A DNA stretch of 64,000 nt from Idiomarina zobellii. Lineage in GTDB: Bacteria > Pseudomonadota > Gammaproteobacteria > Enterobacterales > Alteromonadaceae. The notes under the pieces are model-generated. The model was not told the origin of the DNA. It made no database searches and saw only the letters and a list, made by a program, of their open reading frames with translations. Positions 15,355 to 23,738 of this stretch are shown in pieces. Both the position numbers and the translations under genes were made by a program. The stretch lies in assembly GCF_900100855.1 (NCBI RefSeq), contig NZ_FNCB01000014.1:1-64000 (forward strand), read 5' to 3'. How positions within the stretch are numbered: the stretch's first letter is position 1; each line of letters begins with the position of its first letter.

Positions 15355-17871
15355 ATGATCGATGTCATTATGAAATTGGCGACAGGGTACCGCAGAAGCG
15401 TGTTTTGGTTATTGACGCTGATCACGCTTGGCGTTGCTGCTTTTATCCCCTCTATTACCATTGATACCGATCCTGAGAACATGCTACCGGACAACAATCC
15501 GCAGCGGTTTTTTCATAACGAGGTAAAAGAAACCTTCGCTATGCATGACATGATTGTCGTTGGCGTAGTGAATGAGAACAGTGTTTATAATCAACAGACA
15601 TTAACCGACCTGCATACCGTGTCGAGTTACGCCGAGTCTTTGGACGGGGTGGTTAGTGACGACCTGATGTCGCTGGCTAACGTTGACAATATTACTCAGG
15701 AAGGCCCCGGCACCATTCGCTTTGAATGGATGATGAAGCAACCTCCGGAAAATAACGCTGAAGCTCGCTACATTCAGCAGCAAGTTGAAGACCTGCCACT
15801 GCTTTATAACACCATTGTCTCCGGCGATAACAAAGCCGCCGCTATTTATGTGCCTATTGAAAGTAAAGACGAGAGCTATGCGCTGGCGGAGCAACTGCGT
15901 GACAAAATCAGTACCTTAGAGAGCGGCGACGACTGGCATATTACCGGCTTGCCGGTAGCTGAAGACCAGTTCGGCTTTGAAATGTTTGTGCAAATGGGCA
16001 TTTCTGCACCGCTAGCGGCCGCTGTTATTTTCGCATTGCTTTGGGTCTTTTTCCGTAATGTGCGTTTCATAAGTGCCGCCATGATAGTCGCGATGTCGAC
16101 CGTACTCATCACCATGGGTGCGCTCATTGCGTTTGGCTTCACCGTGCACATTATGTCGTCGATGATAGCCATTTTCCTAATGCCGATTGCGGTGGTCGAC
16201 TCGGTACATATTATGTCTGAGTTCTCTGACCGATACCGTGAAAAAGGAAACGCGAAAGACACGATAAAAGATGTGTTGGGGCACTTATTTACCCCCATGC
16301 TGTTTACTTCAGTCACCTCGGCCATTGGTTTTTACTCATTAATGTTAACGCCGATTCCGCCAGTACAAATATTCGGCGCTTTCGTTGGTTCCGGTATCCT
16401 TTTGGCGTTCTTAATTACGGTATTTTTTGTGCCTGCCTACCTGTGCGCGTTGAAACCGTCAACCCTGGAAGGCTTTGCGCAGGCGACTCATGAAGAACAT
16501 AAAGACGGCTGGCTACAAAAGCTCGGCGCTGTTGCAGCTCGTCATGCGAAGCTGTGGATAGCCTTTTTCCTGGCCGTTTTGGCTTTTGCCTGGTTCGGTA
16601 TTCAGCAAATAAACATTAACGACAACCCGGTGCGTTGGTTTAAACCTGACCACGAGGTTCGTATTGCTGACGAAGTATTAAACGACCACTTTGCCGGGAC
16701 GTACAACGCGTATGTAGTATTTGAAAATACCCTAGATACGACCGAAAAAGCGCGCTCAGCGGTTCGTGACGCCCTGAATAACGACGCGCTGTCTGAAGAA
16801 TCGCGGGATGCTTTAAGCGCTCTGCTTGAGCAAGAGCAAGTGAACTTTAACCAGTGGATTATCGCTATTGATGACTTGCTCTTCAGCGTCGGCTCTGACC
16901 AATTAGAGCCGTTAGAGCGCTTAATGACTGAGCTCGAGCAACTGAATACCGCCAGCAAGGCGTTCCAAAGCCCCGAGTTACTGGCTTACATGAGCGAGAT
17001 GCAAGCTTACCTGCAAACGACAGGCTTGGTGGGCAAGTCAAACAGTCTGTCCGACGTGGTTAAGACGGTGAACCGCGAGTTACGCTCGGGCGAAGAGAAA
17101 GACTACGAGCTGCCGGACAATGCCAACGGTGTTGCGCAAACCCTGTTGCAATACCAGTCATCGCACCGTCCGCAGGACCTCTGGCACTTTGTTACACCGG
17201 ACTACAAACGCAGCTTAATGTGGCTGCAGCTGACCAGTGGTGACAACCAGCACGTAACTAAAGTCGTCAACGCTGTCGATAGCTACATTCAGGACAACCC
17301 ACTGCCCGCCAACATTGAAATAGACTGGGCCGGTAAAGCTTACCTGAACGTGGTATGGCAGGAAGCCATGGTCGAGGGCATGCTGGACAGCTTAATCAGC
17401 GCCTTTGTGGTGGTGTTTATTATGATGGTACTGCTGTTCCGCTCGGTGGTCTTCGGTGTGTTGGCTATGCTACCACTAAGTCTAACCATTGCCTTTATTT
17501 ATGGCCTTATTGGCTGGGTCGGTAAAGACTACGACATGCCTATTGCGGTGTTGTCGTCGCTGACACTTGGGCTGTCGGTGGACTTTGCCATTCACTTCAT
17601 TGAACGCACCCGCGCTACCTTCAAGCAAACCGGTAACTGGCAAGACACGCTGGCGGTTATGTTTGACGAGCCCGCGCGTGCCATTTCCCACAATGCCATT
17701 GTCATTGCCATTGGTTTTACGCCACTGCTGTTCGCACCGTTAGTGCCCTACATTACAGTGGGTGTATTCCTGGCCAGCATTATGGCGATATCCGCCATAG
17801 TGACACTTATTATGCTCCCGGCGGTAATGACTGCCTTTAGCCGCCTGATATTCCGTGGAGGTCAATCATGA
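15355..17871 (+). CDS. RND-superfamily (MMPL-type) transporter
   Basis: This 838-residue inner-membrane protein has the RND layout in duplicate: TM1 near residue 15-32, a large periplasmic loop, five clustered helices (about 220-365), TM7 near 405, a second loop and a final helix cluster (about 675-835). Hydrophobic Asp-containing motifs (VVDSVHIMSE and LGLSVDFAIHFIE) mark the proton relay. It lacks the length of HAE1 drug pumps and resembles the lipid exporters of the MMPL/HpnN group. It overlaps the next gene by four bases. Together with the LolA-like and outer-membrane proteins downstream it probably moves a lipid across the envelope (inference). A second start at 15370 is possible. Confidence 0.85.
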   Translation: MIDVIMKLATGYRRSVFWLLTLITLGVAAFIPSITIDTDPENMLPDNNPQRFFHNEVKETFAMHDMIVVGVVNENSVYNQQTLTDLHTVSSYAESLDGVVSDDLMSLANVDNITQEGPGTIRFEWMMKQPPENNAEARYIQQQVEDLPLLYNTIVSGDNKAAAIYVPIESKDESYALAEQLRDKISTLESGDDWHITGLPVAEDQFGFEMFVQMGISAPLAAAVIFALLWVFFRNVRFISAAMIVAMSTVLITMGALIAFGFTVHIMSSMIAIFLMPIAVVDSVHIMSEFSDRYREKGNAKDTIKDVLGHLFTPMLFTSVTSAIGFYSLMLTPIPPVQIFGAFVGSGILLAFLITVFFVPAYLCALKPSTLEGFAQATHEEHKDGWLQKLGAVAARHAKLWIAFFLAVLAFAWFGIQQININDNPVRWFKPDHEVRIADEVLNDHFAGTYNAYVVFENTLDTTEKARSAVRDALNNDALSEESRDALSALLEQEQVNFNQWIIAIDDLLFSVGSDQLEPLERLMTELEQLNTASKAFQSPELLAYMSEMQAYLQTTGLVGKSNSLSDVVKTVNRELRSGEEKDYELPDNANGVAQTLLQYQSSHRPQDLWHFVTPDYKRSLMWLQLTSGDNQHVTKVVNAVDSYIQDNPLPANIEIDWAGKAYLNVVWQEAMVEGMLDSLISAFVVVFIMMVLLFRSVVFGVLAMLPLSLTIAFIYGLIGWVGKDYDMPIAVLSSLTLGLSVDFAIHFIERTRATFKQTGNWQDTLAVMFDEPARAISHNAIVIAIGFTPLLFAPLVPYITVGVFLASIMAISAIVTLIMLPAVMTAFSRLIFRGGQS

Positions 17872-18668
17872 AAGCTTTATTTTTAACCGCGTTATCCACC
17901 GCCGTTTTATTTGTTAGTAGCCAGGCTATTAGCGCTGAAAAAAGCGCTCGTGACATTGTCGAACAAGCCGAGTTAAACGCCTATTACTCGGGCGATGACG
18001 GTCGCAGTGCCGCGCGCATGATCATTACCGATAATCAGGGCCGCCAACAAATGCGCCAATTCACCATTTTGCGTAAAGACCAGCAGGACGGCGGCGTACA
18101 AGACATGATGATATTTTTCTCACGCCCTGCCGACGTGCGCGACACGGTGTTCCGTGTGGTCAAACAAGTCAACGACGACGATGACCGTTGGTTGTATTTA
18201 CCTGATCTCGATTTGGTGAAACGCATATCTGCCGGCGATAAGCGCACCTCTTTTGTGGGGTCACACTTTTTTTATGAAGACGTTTCCGGCCGCAATACAG
18301 CGCTGGATAACTACGAGCTTATTTCTGAAAATGAAGACAGTTACGTACTAAAAGGTACGCCGAAACACCCTGACAACGTCGAGTTCAGCTACTACGAAGT
18401 CGTTATTGATAAAGAGCACATGCTGCCGATAGAAAGCACTTTCTATAACGACAGCGGCGAGGCCTACCGAAAAATGGAAGTCCTGAAAGTGGAAACGGTA
18501 CAGGGCTACCCAACCGTAACTCATTCACGCATGTCTGACTTAACTAATGGCGGACAAACTGAAATGCAGTTTCGCTTTATGAAGTACAACATCGGTTTGC
18601 CTGACAGCATTTTCAGCGAGCGTAGCCTGCGTAACCCGCCGGCAGAATGGCTGCAACTGAGAGATTAG
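17868..18668 (+). CDS. LolA-like periplasmic lipid carrier (outer membrane lipoprotein-sorting protein)
   Basis: This 266-residue protein has a signal peptide cleaved after about AISA (residue 23). The rest resembles the LolA-like family (PF17131) found beside MMPL pumps, including RDIVEQAELNAYYSGDDGRS and the strand-rich core DDDRWLYLPDLDLVKRISAGD. LolA-type folds carry acyl chains in a half-barrel. It overlaps the pump gene at ATGA (17868-17871) and is two bases ahead of the outer-membrane protein gene. The cargo is unknown. Confidence 0.82.
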   Translation: MKALFLTALSTAVLFVSSQAISAEKSARDIVEQAELNAYYSGDDGRSAARMIITDNQGRQQMRQFTILRKDQQDGGVQDMMIFFSRPADVRDTVFRVVKQVNDDDDRWLYLPDLDLVKRISAGDKRTSFVGSHFFYEDVSGRNTALDNYELISENEDSYVLKGTPKHPDNVEFSYYEVVIDKEHMLPIESTFYNDSGEAYRKMEVLKVETVQGYPTVTHSRMSDLTNGGQTEMQFRFMKYNIGLPDSIFSERSLRNPPAEWLQLRD

Positions 18669-18670
18669 TC

Positions 18671-19876
18671 ATGACATATCGTGCTTTTTCCCTCTTTACC
18701 GTTCTTTTCACTTTGGCTCAGGCCGCGTCAGCGCAAGACTCCTGGGGCGATGAGCAATGGGACAGTGACTGGGGAACGGAACAAGACCAGAGTATTAATG
18801 TCTATGGTTTCGTTGAGGCGGCAATAGGCGGACGGTTTGAATCCTCCCCCTATCACAAGCGTTTGTCTATTGCCGAACCTCGACTTCAGCTCGGTTTTGA
18901 CGAGCGCTGGCAGGACATTACCTGGACAGCAAAAGCCGACGGCTGGTACGACGGTTTCGATGAAACCTGGCATGGCCAAATTCGCGAGCTGAATGCCCAG
19001 TTCACGGTTTTCGATAATACCGATATAAAAGTTGGCCGTCAGGTACTCACCTGGGGCACCGGCGACTACCTATTTCTGAACGACCTGTTCCCGAAAGACT
19101 GGCAGTCCTTCTTTGTCGGGCGTGACCAGGAGTACTTAAAAGCACCTTCTGATGCATTGCGAATTACCAGCTATTTCGACTGGTTTAATATCGACTTTGT
19201 CTGGTCACCGGAGTTTGATCACGATAACTACATTCGCGGTGAGCGCCTCTCCTATTTTAACCCACTCACCGGGCAATTAACCGGTGATGACCCATCTATT
19301 CAGTTTATAGAGCCTACGCGCGACGAGTACGCAGTGCGCCTGTTCCGTAATTACGATGGTGTGGAATACGCTGTTTATGGTTACGACGGCTTCACCAAAA
19401 GCCCCGAAGCCGTTACTGAAAACTTTCAGCCTACCTTTGGCCGTTTAACTGTGGTTGGGGCGTCAGTGCGAATGACCTTTGGCCCAGGCCTGGTTAACAC
19501 CGAGGTGGCCAATTACAACCGTCACAACGCAGCAGACCACTGGCGTGCACTGGTTGGCTATGAGCAAGAGCTGTGGACACGATTTACCGGCGGCTTTCAA
19601 GCCTACATTGAGAAAGGCGACACCCAAACACGTACAGTACTCACCACCCGCTTAACCTGGCGCGACGAGCGTGATGACCTGAATCTATCACTGTTTGCTT
19701 TTGTGTCGCCGAATCAAAACGACGGCTACTTGCGCCCCACATTTGACTACCGCATTGACGACAACTGGTCATTCAGCGGTGGTTTTAACCTGTTCTTCCG
19801 CGAGACTCCGAATACCTTTTTCGGTCAGTTTACAGAGAATAACAATGCGTATCTGCGTATGAGATACGCCTTTTAA
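18671..19876 (+). CDS. Outer-membrane beta-barrel protein of the RND module (DUF1302-like)
   Basis: This 401-residue protein has a signal peptide ending ASAQ (residue ~22), alternating amphipathic strands and a C-terminal aromatic residue (YLRMRYAF), typical of outer-membrane barrels. The segment VKVGRQVLTWGTGDYLFLNDLFPKD (in two parts) resembles the DUF1302/alginate-export-like proteins that accompany RND and LolA-like genes. The ATG at 18671 is followed by the signal peptide, whereas an upstream in-frame start at 18647 would spoil it. As third gene of the module it is the likely outer-membrane receiving or exporting component. Confidence 0.75.
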   Translation: MTYRAFSLFTVLFTLAQAASAQDSWGDEQWDSDWGTEQDQSINVYGFVEAAIGGRFESSPYHKRLSIAEPRLQLGFDERWQDITWTAKADGWYDGFDETWHGQIRELNAQFTVFDNTDIKVGRQVLTWGTGDYLFLNDLFPKDWQSFFVGRDQEYLKAPSDALRITSYFDWFNIDFVWSPEFDHDNYIRGERLSYFNPLTGQLTGDDPSIQFIEPTRDEYAVRLFRNYDGVEYAVYGYDGFTKSPEAVTENFQPTFGRLTVVGASVRMTFGPGLVNTEVANYNRHNAADHWRALVGYEQELWTRFTGGFQAYIEKGDTQTRTVLTTRLTWRDERDDLNLSLFAFVSPNQNDGYLRPTFDYRIDDNWSFSGGFNLFFRETPNTFFGQFTENNNAYLRMRYAF

Positions 19877-19901
19877 TGCGAGAAACTGAAGGAGTTTTAC
19901 G

Positions 19902-20120
19902 ATGAGCGTAGAAAGAGCTTTAACCGCATTTGCCGGCTTTATGGTATTGTTATCCGTGGCCTTAACCTACTGGGTTCACCCGAATTGGATGTGGCTAACT
20001 GTGTTTGTTGGTGCTAACTTATTCCAACAGTCCTTTACCGGGTTTTGTCCAGCCAGCATGTTTATGAAAAAAGCATTCGGACTTAAAACTGAACGCGAGT
20101 TAGAAAAAGCAGGAAAATAA
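19902..20120 (+). CDS. DUF2892 inner-membrane protein (YgaP C-terminal-like)
   Basis: This 72-residue protein has two hydrophobic helices (about 10-24 and 29-43), the signature NxxxQxSFTGFCPA and a charged C-terminus. It matches the DUF2892 module that forms the membrane part of the rhodanese YgaP. Here it stands without a rhodanese domain. GAAGGAG precedes the ATG. It is seven bases ahead of an ArsR-type regulator whose relatives (YgaV, BigR, SqrR) control sulfide and persulfide genes, the same pairing as ygaV-ygaP in E. coli. Confidence 0.85.
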   Translation: MSVERALTAFAGFMVLLSVALTYWVHPNWMWLTVFVGANLFQQSFTGFCPASMFMKKAFGLKTERELEKAGK

Positions 20121-20127
20121 AGACACC

Positions 20128-20439
20128 ATGAGTGCAACTGAATCACAAGAGATGCTTCAGGAAGAAGCGCAGAACGCGGCAAGCTTTCTGCGCTCGCTGG
20201 GCAACCCCCATCGTTTACAAATCTTATGCCGCCTGGCATTAGGAGAACAAAGTGTTGGTGAATTACACCAACATTTTGATTTAAGTGCGTCTGCTTTTTC
20301 ACAGCACTTAGCGGTACTTCGGGAACAAGAATTGGTGACCATTCGCAAAGAATCTCAAACGGTTTTCTATTCAATTAAAGATCCGGATACCGAAGCCTTC
20401 ATGAAGTTGCTGAAAACCAAATTCTGTCCGTCTCTTTAG
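20128..20439 (+). CDS. ArsR-family regulator of the BigR/SqrR/YgaV persulfide-sensor type
   Basis: This 103-residue winged-helix dimer has its recognition helix in SASAFSQHLAVLR. The two diagnostic cysteines are present: Cys34 in RLQILCRL and Cys100 in KFCPS, 66 residues apart as in SqrR (Cys41/Cys107). In SqrR they form a tetrasulfide bridge with reactive sulfur species that releases the repressor from DNA. It ends the five-gene run that starts with the RND pump, so it may control that whole run or only DUF2892. Confidence 0.85.
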   Translation: MSATESQEMLQEEAQNAASFLRSLGNPHRLQILCRLALGEQSVGELHQHFDLSASAFSQHLAVLREQELVTIRKESQTVFYSIKDPDTEAFMKLLKTKFCPSL

Positions 20440-20452
20440 TGATATTCCTTTG

Positions 20453-20477
20453 GGGATGCTACCTTTTGTCGCATCCC
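20453..20477 (+). terminator. Possible terminator after the ArsR gene
   Basis: GGGATGC and GCATCCC form a 7-bp stem with an 11-base loop, 14 bases after the stop codon. Only a short T run follows (GCTTTGCCTT), so termination efficiency is doubtful. Confidence 0.4.
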
Positions 20478-20543
20478 GCTTTGCCTTAAATTTCATGATA
20501 ATAGCGACATTATCTTGCTAGAGATTGTGGTTAACTGACCGCT

Positions 20544-21241
20544 TTAGAAGTTGTAGCGCACACCTGCCATAGCAACATAAGGGTCGATATCAACGTCAAC
20601 GCTTTGAATGGTGTTGCCATTCACACGCACGTCACCGGTGGTATCAATATCCATTTTGCTGACCATAAAATGCAGACCCCAGTCGTTATTAATGGCCACG
20701 TTCACGCCCGCCTGTAATGCGTAACCCCAGCTGTTTTTAAGCGCTAAGTCAACCGAGTCGCTGTCGGTAACAACACCCAGGATACCCAATGTTGAACGCA
20801 ATTGCGGATCGACCTGCTCATCAAAAAAAGCGGTGTAGTTCACGCCAATACCGACAAACGGCTTAAACGTATCGCTGTTTAAATCGAAGTGATACTGCGC
20901 TAGTAGTGTTGGGGTAAATGCTTGGTTTTCCCCACTTTCAAACCAGCCAATGCGCCTGTGGCGGTAATATCATGACTGAACGGTGTTGCCGCAACCAGTT
21001 CCACTGTCCAGTTGTTGTTAACCGCGTAGTCTAGAGTCAGACCAAGTTGCGTATTGGTATTAACGCCAACGCCCGTGCTGTTAGACGGCAACCCTGCTTC
21101 GCCTTCAACGACATTCAGGCTTGAGCTGCTGTCATCAGGCATGACCGAGATGGCACCAACATTGAGGGAAAAATCATTTGCTAAAGCAGGGGTGCTTAGC
21201 AAGCTCAACAATACACCATAAGACAACGCTTTAAGCTTCAT
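20544..21241 (-). pseudogene. ompW: OmpW-family outer-membrane protein, frameshifted
   Basis: From the ATG at 21241 the first frame gives a signal peptide (cleaved after ALA) and the first half of OmpW, reaching ATGALAGLKVG, then stops at 20900. The second frame supplies the rest, from PTLLAQYHFDLNSDTFKPFVG to the C-terminal GVRYNF. The break lies in a run of four Gs at 20911-20914 (CCCC on the coding strand). One more C would restore PPTLLAQYHF and one uninterrupted protein of about 232 residues. This may be a true null allele, a slippage-switched gene or a sequencing error. OmpW is an 8-strand barrel linked to anaerobic and stress responses; an FNR box lies upstream. Confidence 0.85.
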
Positions 21242-21299
21242 GGGTAACTCCTTGTTATTGAATACCCATAAAGCTTATAAGGTTTAATGATAGCGCGTA

Positions 21300-21313
21300 T
21301 TGATCTCTATCAA
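21300..21313 (-). promoter_or_regulatory. FNR box (perfect consensus) upstream of ompW
   Basis: Read on the minus strand this is TTGAT-AGAG-ATCAA. TATAAG lies 21 bases downstream and the ompW ATG 59 bases downstream, fitting class II FNR activation. ompW is a known FNR target in E. coli. Confidence 0.75.
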
Positions 21314-21314
21314 T

Positions 21315-22031
21315 CTACTGTTCGGCGTTGTGATAAATGTTTTGAACGTCATCTAAGTCGTTTAGCATGTCCATTAAACGCTCAAACATAGGCTGGTCTT
21401 CTTCCGAAATTGGCGTAGTGACATGCGGCAGAAATTGAATTTCATCTGCGTCGAAATCGATATTTTCAAATGCCGAAGTGAGGGCCTGACGGGCTGCTGC
21501 ATATTCAGTATTCGGAGCAAACACGGTGACCTGGCCGTCCTCAAACTCAACGTCAGTGACATCAACATCGGCTTCCATTAACGCTTCTAACACGTCGTCT
21601 TCACTGTCGTGTTTAAAGGCGAAAATCGCACAATGTTCGAACGAGTGCATGACGCTGCCCTGCTCGCCAATTTTTGATTTGCTCTTAGTGAAGGCATTAC
21701 GAACGTCGCCGAATGTACGGTTCGGATTGTCGGTTAAACACTCGACAATCACCATGCAGTTGCTTGGCCCGTAACCTTCATAACGAGCGGGAGAAAAATC
21801 TTCACCAGCGCCACCTTGTGCTTTGTCTATGGCTTTCTCGATAACGTGAGCCGGCACCTGGTCTTTCTTAGCACGGTCAATAAGCGAGCGAAGAGACAAG
21901 TTTGCGTCAGGGTCTGCCCCGCCTTGCTTTGCACACACATAAATTTCACGACCATAGCGGCTATAGACTTTACTCTTCGCATTGGCAGTTTTGGCTATCG
22001 ACTCTTTACGGTTTTGGTAGGCGCGACCCAT
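21315..22031 (-). CDS. yeeN: YebC/PmpR family protein, YeeN type
   Basis: This 238-residue cytosolic protein is of the YebC/TACO1 family, with [20 protein letters not shown] at the N-terminus instead of the MAGHSKW of canonical YebC. It is therefore the YeeN-type paralogue, and its length matches YeeN exactly. Family members act as transcription regulators and/or aid translation of proline-rich stretches; which applies here is unknown. Conserved segments include [14 protein letters not shown] and the acidic C-terminus. The ATG at 22031 starts the conserved region; 25 codons of upstream open frame are not homologous. It is divergent from the oxygenase gene. Confidence 0.88.
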   Translation of the reverse strand: MGRAYQNRKESIAKTANAKSKVYSRYGREIYVCAKQGGADPDANLSLRSLIDRAKKDQVPAHVIEKAIDKAQGGAGEDFSPARYEGYGPSNCMVIVECLTDNPNRTFGDVRNAFTKSKSKIGEQGSVMHSFEHCAIFAFKHDSEDDVLEALMEADVDVTDVEFEDGQVTVFAPNTEYAAARQALTSAFENIDFDADEIQFLPHVTTPISEEDQPMFERLMDMLNDLDDVQNIYHNAEQ

Positions 22032-22192
22032 CGTCTTACTCTCTTTTAAAAAACAGAAGTCGGTAATTTTACACAGCCGATGCAATATAGCCAATATATC
22101 TACCATAGAACGTTTTGATTCTTCAGTGCCGCTCCACCTGGGCGTAGAATCCAGATCAAATTTTAAAGCAATTCGCTTTATTGAGGAGTGTT

Positions 22193-23206
22193 ATGTCGTC
22201 TTCAGTTCCGGTTTTGTCACTTGCTGACTATCAAAGCACTGATAATGAAACCAGACTGTCGTTTATACGACAGCTGGGTGCTGCCGCAAGGGATGTGGGC
22301 TTTTTCTATTTGGAAGGTCACGACTTAAGTCAAGCTGAGCAAGACGACATTATTTCACTGTCGAAGTCATTTTTTGCTTTGAATGCAAAAGAAAAAAGAC
22401 AGGTGAAAATGGCAAATTCACCGCATTTTCGTGGCTACAATCAAACGCATACCGAGCTTACAGCTGGTGCTTTAGACTTTCGTGAGCAGTTCGACATCAT
22501 GGATGAACTGCCAGCAGTACATTCCCAGCTCGTCACTCAGGAGTGGCAAAAGCTCATTGGACCTAACCAGTGGCCTGACGCAATGCCTCGCATGCGCTCA
22601 ACATTACTCACATGGCAGGATCGTTTAACCAAGGTTGGACTGACATTATTGTCCGCTCTTTGTGAGGCTCTGGAGCAACCAGCCGATGCCTTGCAACCCA
22701 CCGTGCAAAACGGCCCTTATCGACATACCAAGTTAATTAAGTACCCCGGCAGTGAATCCGGCGGTAATCAAGGTGTGGGCGCACATAAAGATCCCGGCTA
22801 TCTAACCTTTGTTCTGCAAGGCGAACACAGCGGTTTAGAAGTGGAAATTGACAATGAATGGCACTCGGTAAGCCCGCGTAAAGGGGCCTTGGTGGTAAAT
22901 ATTGGAGAGCTGCTTGAGTTAGCATCAGACGGCTATTTAAAAGCAACGAACCACAGAGTTGTCAGCCCCCCCACCGGAGTTACCCGTTATTCGTCGGCTT
23001 TTTTCATGGCCGCGCAACTTGATGCCGATATTCCAGTGTTGGCACTGCCAGAGCACTTAAAGCGTTTGGCGCACGGACCCAGTAGCGATCCAGCCAACCC
23101 ACTGCTACGAAAGGTGGGCGAGAATGTCCTTAAGGGGCGTAAGCGATCGCACCCAGATGTCACAGAAAATTTTTACAACGATACCCCTCAACAGTTATCG
23201 GCATAA
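22193..23206 (+). CDS. 2-oxoglutarate/Fe(II)-dependent oxygenase (isopenicillin-N-synthase-like)
   Basis: This 337-residue protein has an N-terminal DIOX_N domain (VPVLSLADY to about residue 120) and a 2OG-Fe(II) jelly-roll with iron ligands His and Asp in GAHKDPGYL, the distal His in ATNHRVVS and the 2OG-binding Arg/Ser in RYSSAFF. Bacterial members of this group are of mixed or unknown substrate. GAGGAG stands just upstream of the ATG at 22193, and an in-frame TTG at 22181 is less likely. The 3' end overlaps the convergent pilin gene by 19 bases. Confidence 0.85.
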   Translation: MSSSVPVLSLADYQSTDNETRLSFIRQLGAAARDVGFFYLEGHDLSQAEQDDIISLSKSFFALNAKEKRQVKMANSPHFRGYNQTHTELTAGALDFREQFDIMDELPAVHSQLVTQEWQKLIGPNQWPDAMPRMRSTLLTWQDRLTKVGLTLLSALCEALEQPADALQPTVQNGPYRHTKLIKYPGSESGGNQGVGAHKDPGYLTFVLQGEHSGLEVEIDNEWHSVSPRKGALVVNIGELLELASDGYLKATNHRVVSPPTGVTRYSSAFFMAAQLDADIPVLALPEHLKRLAHGPSSDPANPLLRKVGENVLKGRKRSHPDVTENFYNDTPQQLSA

Positions 23207-23661
23207 ATTTGTATTCTGGGCTCACTGGTTGAGGTTGCTTCTGAGTATGTTAAGTAGCAATTATCGATATGGGCGTTGCTTGCCGCAATACGAATAACAC
23301 TACCTAAACCGACTTCGGATACTGTCCAGTCGGTTAAGTTAATCACATTACTAAGCACATTTCTTTTTGCTGCCGGATAACCATAAAAAAGCAGCGTTCC
23401 GCCGTCCGGGCAACTGGTATTGACGTCATCAAACTTACCACCCAAACAGGTCGCACTTTGCTGCTCTATTCCCTGAATAGCGGCTTTACTGTAGGTAATG
23501 TCTAACGCTGATTTAAGTGACGCTTCCAAGCCATAAAGTCGGCTTTTCTCAGCATCACTGGAGAAGTTAATAAATTGAGGAGCGGCTGCAGCCGATAGCA
23601 CACCAAGCACAACAATGACGATAATAAGCTCGACTAGTGTAAATCCTTTACTGCGTCGCAT
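23188..23661 (-). CDS. Type IV pilin-like protein (MSHA-type)
   Basis: This 157-residue prepilin has the short leader MRRSKG, cleavage before Phe, and the invariant Glu5 in FTLVELIIVIVVLG, followed by the hydrophobic N-terminal helix. The C-terminal domain has four cysteines, including a terminal pair (DNC and NCY), likely disulfide-bonded. It resembles MSHA major pilins (VLSAAAAPQFINFSSDA). It is a lone pilin gene without assembly genes nearby, so the machinery must be elsewhere. The start is at the ATG giving a standard leader. Confidence 0.87.
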   Translation of the reverse strand: MRRSKGFTLVELIIVIVVLGVLSAAAAPQFINFSSDAEKSRLYGLEASLKSALDITYSKAAIQGIEQQSATCLGGKFDDVNTSCPDGGTLLFYGYPAAKRNVLSNVINLTDWTVSEVGLGSVIRIAASNAHIDNCYLTYSEATSTSEPRIQIYADNC

Positions 23662-23680
23662 AACCAAGCACCAAAAATAA

Positions 23681-23705
23681 AATAGGGACCGTAATGGCCC
23701 CTATT
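23681..23705 (-). terminator. Terminator after the subtilase gene
   Basis: AATAGGG and CCCTATT (23681-23687 with 23699-23705) form a stem with an extra CC/GG pairing inside. On the minus strand it is followed by TTTATTTTTGG. It lies between the protease stop and the pilin start. Confidence 0.6.
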
Positions 23706-23738
23706 ATAATACTAGTTAGATTGTTAGTTCAATGTTAA

